A DNA stretch of 8,832 bases, from assembly GCA_900769975.1 (NCBI GenBank), contig CAAGIR010000256.1:1-8832 (forward strand). The letters run 5' to 3'. Under the pieces are notes generated by a model that made no database searches, was not told the origin of the DNA, and worked only from the letters and a program-made list of their open reading frames with translations. The position numbers were made by a program, and so were the translations under genes. Each line of letters opens with the position of its first letter. Position 1 is the stretch's first letter. Below are positions 1 to 5,076 of this stretch, in pieces. The DNA is from Spirochaetia bacterium (GTDB lineage Bacteria; Spirochaetota; Spirochaetia; Treponematales; Treponemataceae).

Positions 1-27
1 CAACTCAATTATTTCTGAATCTGTCAT
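1..27 (-). CDS. Partial leftward gene, N-terminal nine codons only
   Basis: An ATG on the minus strand at 27 opens a reading frame MTDSEIIEL that runs off the left edge. A weak ribosome-binding site (GTGGGAAAA) lies directly upstream, and a TAGAAT -10-like box is at 45-50 on the minus strand. The short acidic start resembles the N-terminus of many small regulatory proteins, sigma factors among them, but nine residues cannot assign a family. It would be divergent from the AraC-type gene at 237. Confidence 0.35.
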
Positions 28-31
28 TTTT

Positions 32-78
32 CCCACTGCTTACAATTCTATCACATTTAAATTTTCTTAAACAGTGGG
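32..78. repeat. Inverted repeat CCCACTG...CAGTGGG in the divergent upstream region
   Basis: CCCACTG at 32-38 and CAGTGGG at 72-78 are perfect inverted arms. Extending inward to 12 bases gives 11 matches, with a spacer of about 24 bases. On the minus strand one arm covers the ribosome-binding site of the leftward gene and the other lies upstream of its possible -10 box (45-50). The placement would suit a dimeric repressor or looping operator. No regulator is identified. Confidence 0.35.
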
Positions 79-193
79 TAATATCGATTTTTTGTAAATT
101 TTTTGTGGTGAATAGTTACTTCTTTTTTTTACTCAAATTATCAAATTTCATGTAAAATTATATTGTATTCTCATAATTGCAAAAGGTAAAAAA

Positions 194-233
194 CTAAGTC
201 ATTATTTTCAGCGCTGGACTAAGTTTTGGAGGA
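194..233 (+). promoter_or_regulatory. Structured leader and ribosome-binding site deciding a TTG start
   Basis: CTAAGTC (194-200) and GACTAAG (217-223) can pair at six of seven positions around an 8-bp palindrome CAGCGCTG (209-216). The same bases also give a direct repeat ACTAAGT (193-199 and 218-224). A strong Shine-Dalgarno GGAGGA (228-233) follows, three to four bases before the TTG at 237. It supports TTG as the start codon. The hairpin could hide or expose the ribosome-binding site. It matches no riboswitch class known to me. Confidence 0.4.
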
Positions 234-236
234 ATT

Positions 237-1058
237 TTGGCAAATCTAAATCTATTGGCTAATGCATTAAGTTTTATTGAAGATCATCTTTGTGATGAAA
301 TAAAAACGGAAGATATTGCTCAGACTTGCTGTGTTTCAAAATCATCTTTGGAAAAAACATTTAGGTTCACGACACATTTTTCTGTTTATGATTATATCAC
401 AAGAAGGCGGATGAACAATGCAGCCAAACTTTTGATAGAGAAGCCAGAATTAAGCATTTTGGATGTGGCAGTAGAATATGGTTATTCTAGTCACGAAGCT
501 TTTACTAGAGCTTTTTGTAAAGTGTGGAAATGTAATCCTATGGAGTATCGCAAGTTGAAATATAAAAGACTTCGTCCATTCGATTTTTTTCCTCAGATTA
601 CAGGAGTTATGCAATTAGAAGGAGAAAATTTTATGAGAAGATCTTTGGATATTTCTGAACTTTATGATTTTATTAAAGAACGTAAAGACTGTTATTTTGT
701 GTGTTGTGATATTTACCATATGGTTGAAATTAATAATGTGAGCCGAGAAGCAGGTGATATTGCAATTATGGAAGCAATGAAAAGGATGGAACTTTCTAGT
801 GGCGAAAAAGATGTTGTTTTTAGGATTGGCGGAGATGAATTTGTTATTCTGACTGATTCTAAGGATAAATGTTATGCTGATGATATTTGCAAAAAAATTC
901 TTTCTATGAATGGAAATCTTTTGCCTTATGACAGCTCTGATGTTCCGCTTAAACTTTATGCTTCTTCTATCAAACTTTCTGATAATCAGACTATTCGCTA
1001 TAACGAGATTTTTCAGGAACTTCAGGTTACTTGCCGTACGAAAAAAGAACAACAGTAA
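237..1058 (+). CDS. AraC-family DNA-binding domain fused to a GGDEF-like domain
   Basis: Predicted cytoplasmic regulator of 273 residues. Residues about 8-107 are an AraC/XylS double helix-turn-helix: RRRMNNAAKLL is the linker region, and the second HTH contains DVAVEYGYSSHEAFTRAF and ends in NPMEYRK. Residues about 135-265 resemble a short GGDEF domain. D158-I-Y matches the DxD metal motif with its second Asp replaced by Tyr. N166 and G173-D174 match the guanine-binding Asn and GD, with one residue deleted between them. F-R-I-G198-G-D-E-F202 is an intact signature motif. No RxxD inhibitory site is present: Gly stands where the Arg should be. The domain is shorter than the usual 160 residues and has few of the usual KxI residues, so it may bind a nucleotide rather than make c-di-GMP. 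The start is TTG, with GGAGGA just upstream and no better in-frame codon. Family assignment of the HTH is firm; GGDEF activity is inference. Confidence 0.85.
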   Translation: MANLNLLANALSFIEDHLCDEIKTEDIAQTCCVSKSSLEKTFRFTTHFSVYDYITRRRMNNAAKLLIEKPELSILDVAVEYGYSSHEAFTRAFCKVWKCNPMEYRKLKYKRLRPFDFFPQITGVMQLEGENFMRRSLDISELYDFIKERKDCYFVCCDIYHMVEINNVSREAGDIAIMEAMKRMELSSGEKDVVFRIGGDEFVILTDSKDKCYADDICKKILSMNGNLLPYDSSDVPLKLYASSIKLSDNQTIRYNEIFQELQVTCRTKKEQQ

Positions 1059-1209
1059 GTTGTTTTCAGCAAGCATTTCCTAGTCAGTCGCCTTTCACAG
1101 CTCGCTAGTCGCTCGGTCCTTCGGACTCGGGCTTCCCGCCCGCCTGTTCAAGCCTCGGTGCGCTGTTCCACATAAAATCCTAACATTTTGCACATAGTAG
1201 GAAGAAAGA

Positions 1210-1344
1210 GGGACAGACCTTTGTATTAAATAAATGGGGACAGACCTTTGTGTTATTTGGGCACAAACAAACAGGGACAGACCTCGCCTTTTTCAAGTGA
1301 AAACAAGCGAGGTCTGTCCCTGTTTTAACAACAAGGTCTGTCCC
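1210..1344. repeat. Cluster of five GGGACAGACCT repeats (REP-like)
   Basis: Three forward copies of GGGACAGACCT lie at 1210-1220, 1237-1247 and 1274-1284; the first two extend to GGGACAGACCTTTGT. Two inverted copies, AGGTCTGTCCC, lie at 1310-1320 and 1334-1344. The forward and reverse copies are arranged as nested inverted pairs. A related form (GCGAGGTCTGACC) occurs twice at 3607-3699. Short, hairpin-forming, intergenic repeats of this sort are typical of REP elements spread by Y1/RAYT transposases. No such transposase lies in this window. Confidence 0.75.
1269..1325. terminator. Perfect 19-bp-stem hairpin, possible bidirectional terminator
   Basis: AAACAGGGACAGACCTCGC (1269-1287) pairs perfectly with its complement at 1307-1325. 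The loop contains a further six-base stem, TTTTCA (1290-1295) with TGAAAA (1298-1303). The + strand continues TTTTAAC and the minus strand continues TTTGTTTGT, so both sides are T-rich but neither has a long T run. Its place between two convergent genes suits a terminator. It is built from two inverted copies of the local repeat, so termination may be a by-product. Confidence 0.45.
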
Positions 1345-1349
1345 TATTT

Positions 1350-2018
1350 TTACAAGATCTTTTTGAGTGGTTTTGCAACAAGCTGAACGGCTGGTCCTAA
1401 AAGAATTGACATAACTACTGAGCCAATTATCGAACCTTGTATGCCGTCTTTTGAAAATAGAAGTCCAAACAAAACTCCTATTCCCACTGCAGAAAAATCG
1501 TAAATCTGACGTACAATAAAATACGGAATTTTTGGAAATGCGTTGCCGATGATGGCAGGTAATGCATCATAAGGTGCAACTCCCATTTGTGCATTCATAT
1601 ATATTGCGGCGACAATTACAAAAAGTATAAGTGCTGCAGCAAAGATAATGCATTTTACGGTAAAACTGCCATTGGAAATAAAATCTGCAAATCCAATGTT
1701 AGCCCAAAGCCATCGGCAAAAATCTACAACAAAACCTATCAGAATCATGTTTGCAAGTGTTCCAAAACCTATCATATTTGCACCAAATATAAACACAAAT
1801 ACAAACATAATTCCATAAGTAATCACTTCTGTGGGTCCCAGAGAAAGTCCGATTACATGAGAAATGTTCAGATTCATAAAACTGGCAGGGTCTGTCCCCC
1901 ATCCAATTTCTACAAGGATAGACACAAACACACCCATGAGCAAAACGGCAGGGAGCATAAATGCTAGTCTTTTCCAAAAGTTTTCAACAATAAACTGTTT
2001 AAACTTGAAATTTATCAT
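1350..2018 (-). CDS. YczE/YyaS/YitT-type integral membrane protein
   Basis: Inner-membrane protein of 222 residues with about six hydrophobic segments (roughly 18-38, 63-85, 88-108, 120-141, 165-188, 192-213). The G-W-G-T-D-P motif (39-44) after the first segment and the MGVAPYDALP motif (145-154) are typical of the YczE-like family (DUF6198 group). Its biochemical role is not established; in some Gram-positives yczE sits near antibiotic-synthesis genes. The start at 2018 is preferred because GGAAG lies six to seven bases upstream and the ATG follows the putP stop with one intervening base. A longer frame from 2057 has a poor ribosome-binding site and would overlap putP by 38 bases. Close coupling to putP suggests co-transcription, but a shared function is only a guess. 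Confidence 0.82.
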   Translation of the reverse strand: MINFKFKQFIVENFWKRLAFMLPAVLLMGVFVSILVEIGWGTDPASFMNLNISHVIGLSLGPTEVITYGIMFVFVFIFGANMIGFGTLANMILIGFVVDFCRWLWANIGFADFISNGSFTVKCIIFAAALILFVIVAAIYMNAQMGVAPYDALPAIIGNAFPKIPYFIVRQIYDFSAVGIGVLFGLLFSKDGIQGSIIGSVVMSILLGPAVQLVAKPLKKIL

Positions 2019-2019
2019 T

Positions 2020-3510
2020 TTAATCTTCCATCTTTTTGTATTCTTCAAATTTTGCATAAACTTCTTGATCTTGTTTTGTCAAAAGGGATACAACAACAGT
2101 CACAATTAAACAAATAATAAATGCAGGTAAAATTTCATATAGTCCAAAAATCTTTGCAACTGAGGCTGGAATGTAATGCCAAACAACATCTGTAATTCCA
2201 CCACAAATTAAGCCGGCAATAGCACCTGCTGCAGTAGTTCGTTTCCAGTAAAGTGCAAGCAAAATTAACGGTCCAAAAGTTCCACCAAATCCAGACCATG
2301 CAAACGAAACTAAATTAAATATAGAAGAATTTGGGTTTAAAGAAAGGAATAAAGCAATCAAAGCGATAAGGAAAACTGTAAAACGACTTACAATCATAAC
2401 TTCTTTTTCTTCTGCATCTTTTTTAATTAATCCTTTAAAAATATCCTGACTTACAGCTGATGAAGCAGCGAGTAACTGTGAGTCTGCAGTGGACATAGAA
2501 GCGGCAAGAATTGCACAAAGGAAAATTCCAGCTATAAATGCAGGGTACATGTTTTTCATTGTTTCAGAAAAAACAGTTTCGCTTGTTACAGAATCTAAGG
2601 TGATACCGAATTTTTTTAAATAAACAGTACCGAGTGTTCCTATTAAAATTGCTCCAATGTAAGAAATAACCATCCAGATAATACCGATGCGGCGCGCTTT
2701 ACTTACTTCTGAATTTGAGCGAATTCCCATAAAGCGAACTATAATGTGTGGCATTCCAAAATATCCAAGTCCCCAAGCCAAAGCTGATGCAATGCCCATT
2801 GCGTTAAAAGATTTTAGTTCTGTTCCTGCCAGTTCCTGAAAGTTTTTAAATACATTTACAGATTCTCCAACTCCACCAATTGAAAAAACAACAATTACTG
2901 TAGAGATAATAAATGCAAAAAATATCAATGAACCTTGTAAAAAGTCTGTTGTACAAACGGCTGTATATCCACCTGTGATTGTATAACAAAGAATAACTAC
3001 AATACCGATTGCAAGACCTGCGTGATAGTTTAAGCCAAATACAGAATTGAATAACTTGGCACAAGCAACAAAACCAGATGCTGTATATATAGTAAAGAAA
3101 AGAACAATAAAAATTACTGATACTATAGAAAGCAAATGTGATTTGTCATTAAATCTGTTTGATAAAAACTCTGGGATTGTAATTGAATCACCAAATTTAA
3201 TAGAACATTTTCTTAATGGTTTTGCAACAAAAAGCCAACTTAAATATGTTCCGATGATAAGACCTAATGCTGTCCATATACTTTCTTGTACACCACCAAT
3301 ATAACAAAGTCCTGGAAGTCCCATTAAAAGCCATGCAGAAGAGTCTGATGCTTCTGCAGAAAGAGCTGTTACCCATGGACCAACTTTGCGGCCGCCTAAG
3401 AAAAAGTCAGCAGAATTGTTGTTTTTGCTGGCGTTCTTCAATCCAACGTAAATCATTATCCCAAGATAAATTACGAATGCTGCTATTTTTGCAAACATCT
3501 GTGCTGTCAT
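2020..3510 (-). CDS. putP: Sodium/proline symporter PutP (SSS family)
   Basis: Sodium:solute symporter of 496 residues, about the length of Escherichia coli PutP, with the usual run of about 13 membrane segments. It imports L-proline driven by Na+. Motifs that match PutP nearly word for word include TALSAEASDSSAWLLMGLPG (48-67), LFFTIYTASGFVA (137-149), WGLGYFGMPHI (246-256) and ILAASMSTADSQLL (334-347). The Na+ ligands known from E. coli PutP are kept: D56 and S58 (D55 and S57 there) and S340-T341. The start is ATG at 3510, because AAGGTGG lies exactly five bases upstream; the GTG at 3519 falls within that site. It has its own promoter upstream. Proline specificity is inferred from overall similarity; other SSS substrates are less likely. 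Confidence 0.93.
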   Translation of the reverse strand: MTAQMFAKIAAFVIYLGIMIYVGLKNASKNNNSADFFLGGRKVGPWVTALSAEASDSSAWLLMGLPGLCYIGGVQESIWTALGLIIGTYLSWLFVAKPLRKCSIKFGDSITIPEFLSNRFNDKSHLLSIVSVIFIVLFFTIYTASGFVACAKLFNSVFGLNYHAGLAIGIVVILCYTITGGYTAVCTTDFLQGSLIFFAFIISTVIVVFSIGGVGESVNVFKNFQELAGTELKSFNAMGIASALAWGLGYFGMPHIIVRFMGIRSNSEVSKARRIGIIWMVISYIGAILIGTLGTVYLKKFGITLDSVTSETVFSETMKNMYPAFIAGIFLCAILAASMSTADSQLLAASSAVSQDIFKGLIKKDAEEKEVMIVSRFTVFLIALIALFLSLNPNSSIFNLVSFAWSGFGGTFGPLILLALYWKRTTAAGAIAGLICGGITDVVWHYIPASVAKIFGLYEILPAFIICLIVTVVVSLLTKQDQEVYAKFEEYKKMED

Positions 3511-3548
3511 AATAACCACCTTTTTTCAAATTATGTATTAATTGGATA

Positions 3549-3578
3549 ATTATACAAGATTTTTGCATAAAAATACAA
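3549..3578 (-). promoter_or_regulatory. Sigma-70-type promoter of putP
   Basis: On the minus strand a perfect TATAAT (3554-3549) lies 18 bases downstream of TTGTAT (3578-3573, four of six consensus bases). Transcription would start near 3542, giving a leader of about 30 bases before the AAGGTGG ribosome-binding site and the ATG at 3510. Three TGCAA/TTGCA motifs on the + strand (about 3563-3567, 3586-3590, 3596-3600) surround the -35 area and could be regulator contacts. Confidence 0.65.
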
Positions 3579-3606
3579 TACGTTGTGCAAAATAATGCAA
3601 GAGTAG

Positions 3607-3728
3607 GCGAGGTCTGACCTACGCAGCTTACGCTGCTACCGAGTTTTTTAACGCTACGCTAAAACTCGCCGTCAATCAAAATAAAAGCGAGGTCTGACCC
3701 CGTTTGAAAAACTCGCCGTCAATCAAAA
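3607..3728. repeat. Second REP-like cluster: GCGAGGTCTGACC twice plus a 21-bp direct repeat
   Basis: GCGAGGTCTGACC occurs at 3607-3619 and 3687-3699. A 21-base unit containing ACTCGCCGTCAATC occurs exactly at 3661-3681 and 3708-3728, 47 bases apart. Hairpins are visible: GTAGG/CCTAC (3603-3607 with 3618-3622), GCAGC-TTAC-GCTGC (3623-3636) and CGAGTTTT/AAAACTCG (3640-3647 with 3661-3668). The first 13-mer differs from the copy at 1307-1319 by one base (A for T), so both clusters belong to one family. The block sits between the divergent putP and htrA genes. Confidence 0.75.
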
Positions 3729-3780
3729 ATATTTTCAAAATATAGTTGAATGTTAGGGGTGGATTTGTTAAATTGAAGAT

Positions 3781-5013
3781 ATGAAACTTTATTCGCGTGG
3801 TCAATTAATTAAAATTGTTGTATTTGTTTTTGTTATTACGGTGTTGCTGACTTCTAGCTTTTTTCTTGCATGCAGCAAAAAGAACAAAACTTCCCTGTCA
3901 AATCAAAATGAACAGCAGCTTTCATCAAAAGAAGAAAAAGATATTAATGATATATTACAGACAAATGATTCTCCTTCTGGAATAAATGTGTCCTTGTTCA
4001 ATAATGAACTGTCAAATTATTCGCAGGAAGAAGTGCAGAATATCAGCGTTTATGAAATGTGCAACGAAGCAGTTGTCAATATTACTACAAAAGTGATGAA
4101 TTATAACTGGTTTTTGGAGCCTTATGTTCAGGACGGTGGCAGTGGAAGCGGTTCTATTATAGATAAAAGAGGATATATCCTTACAAATGTGCATGTAATT
4201 CAAGGTGCCACAAAGATTTATGTTTCACTTTATGACGGTTCTCAATTTGAAGCGGAAATTGTCGGCACAGATTTGGACAGTGACCTTGCCGTGATAAAAT
4301 TTGATCTACCTAAAAATAAAGAATTAAAGACAATTTCTTTTGGAAAGTCGGAATCTTTAAAAGTTGGACAGCGTGTTATTGCAATCGGAAATCCGTTTGG
4401 TCTTGAAAGAACTATGACAACTGGAATTGTTTCTGGACTGGGACGGCCAATTCAAAATTCAAACAACAGAATTATCAGAAATATGGTTCAGACAGATGCC
4501 GCTATTAATCCTGGAAATTCTGGCGGTCCTTTGCTTGATACAAATGGAAAAATGATAGGAATCAACACGATGATTCAAAGTAGTTCTGGAAATTCGGCTG
4601 GTGTAGGTTTTGCTGTTCCGTCTGAAACTGCAATCCGCGTTGTTGCCGATTTGCTGGAGTATGGAGAAGTTCATCGTGGTGTAATTCAGGCAAATATAAT
4701 TCAGCTTAATAAACGCATTTCTCAATATGCTGGTTATGATATTTCGCAGGGTGTAATGATTTCTGAAGTTACAGAAGGTGGTAATGCTCAGAAAGCAGGA
4801 TTAAAAGGCGGAACAGAAGCAGCGTATTATGGTTCACGTCGTGATATAATTTATCTGGGTGGCGATGTTATTATTCAGATTGATGATATAGCGATAACTT
4901 CTCTTGCTGATTATTATTCTGCTCTGGAAAGTAAACGTCCTGGTGATACGGTGGAAGTTACAGTTCGGCGTGACAAAAAGAATATTACAATGAAAATTGT
5001 TTTGTCTGAATAA
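3781..5013 (+). CDS. htrA: HtrA/DegP-type serine protease, likely membrane- or lipid-anchored, one PDZ domain
   Basis: Envelope quality-control protease of 410 residues. An N-terminal hydrophobic segment (about 9-30) ends in F-L-A-C31-S-K-K, which fits a relaxed spirochaete-style lipobox or a simple membrane anchor. A Ser/Asn/Gln-rich linker (32-90) precedes the trypsin-like domain (about 92-290). The catalytic triad is visible: H138 in ILTNVHVI, D168 in DLDSDLAVIKF, and S247 in NPGNSGGP. A single PDZ domain follows (about 320-408) with an LGGDVIIQIDD core that should bind exposed protein C-termini. E. coli DegP has two PDZ domains, so this is closer to DegS or the one-PDZ HtrA proteins. The ribosome-binding site (GAAG) is weak. 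uvrB follows 63 bases downstream on the same strand and could be co-transcribed. Confidence 0.92.
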   Translation: MKLYSRGQLIKIVVFVFVITVLLTSSFFLACSKKNKTSLSNQNEQQLSSKEEKDINDILQTNDSPSGINVSLFNNELSNYSQEEVQNISVYEMCNEAVVNITTKVMNYNWFLEPYVQDGGSGSGSIIDKRGYILTNVHVIQGATKIYVSLYDGSQFEAEIVGTDLDSDLAVIKFDLPKNKELKTISFGKSESLKVGQRVIAIGNPFGLERTMTTGIVSGLGRPIQNSNNRIIRNMVQTDAAINPGNSGGPLLDTNGKMIGINTMIQSSSGNSAGVGFAVPSETAIRVVADLLEYGEVHRGVIQANIIQLNKRISQYAGYDISQGVMISEVTEGGNAQKAGLKGGTEAAYYGSRRDIIYLGGDVIIQIDDIAITSLADYYSALESKRPGDTVEVTVRRDKKNITMKIVLSE

Positions 5014-5076
5014 AAAATTGCTATAAAAAAATACTGACTGATATATTAAATCTAAAACGATTAAACGGGATAGTTT

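Larger units (their letters stand above)
1059..1349. other. Intergenic region between convergent genes, with a GC-rich island and repeats
   Basis: No coding region is credible here. Positions 1081-1170 are GC-rich in an AT-rich setting and can fold into small hairpins: GTCC-TTC-GGAC at 1116-1126 and CGGG-CTT-CCCG at 1128-1138. Positions 1210-1344 hold the GGGACAGACC repeat cluster. The AraC-type gene ends at 1058 and the YczE-type gene ends at 1350 from the other strand, so the region probably holds transcription ends of both. Confidence 0.7.

Noticed and set aside
193..233. Known riboswitch upstream of the AraC-GGDEF gene
   Set aside because: The leader is too short and lacks the conserved core of the c-di-GMP or other classes that I can recognise.
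615..1076. Minus-strand open frame opposite the AraC-GGDEF gene
   Set aside because: Its Phe/Asn/Ile-rich composition is that of an antisense shadow, and the + strand gene has clear family motifs throughout.
1587..1967. Long + strand open frame opposite the YczE-type gene
   Set aside because: It is rich in Cys, Lys and His in a membrane-protein antisense pattern, has no ribosome-binding site and resembles no family. It is a shadow of the minus-strand gene.
2019..2057. Longer N-terminus for the YczE-type protein starting at 2057
   Set aside because: It would overlap the end of putP by 38 bases and has a poor ribosome-binding site. The ATG at 2018 has GGAAG at proper spacing and matches the usual family N-terminus.
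3511..3519. GTG at 3519 as the putP start
   Set aside because: It lies inside the AAGGTGG ribosome-binding site that serves the ATG at 3510.
3661..3728. Two exact 21-base repeats 47 bases apart, CRISPR-like at first sight
   Set aside because: Only two units are present, the spacer itself contains the GAGGTCTGACC repeat, and no cas gene is near. REP-like clustering explains it better.
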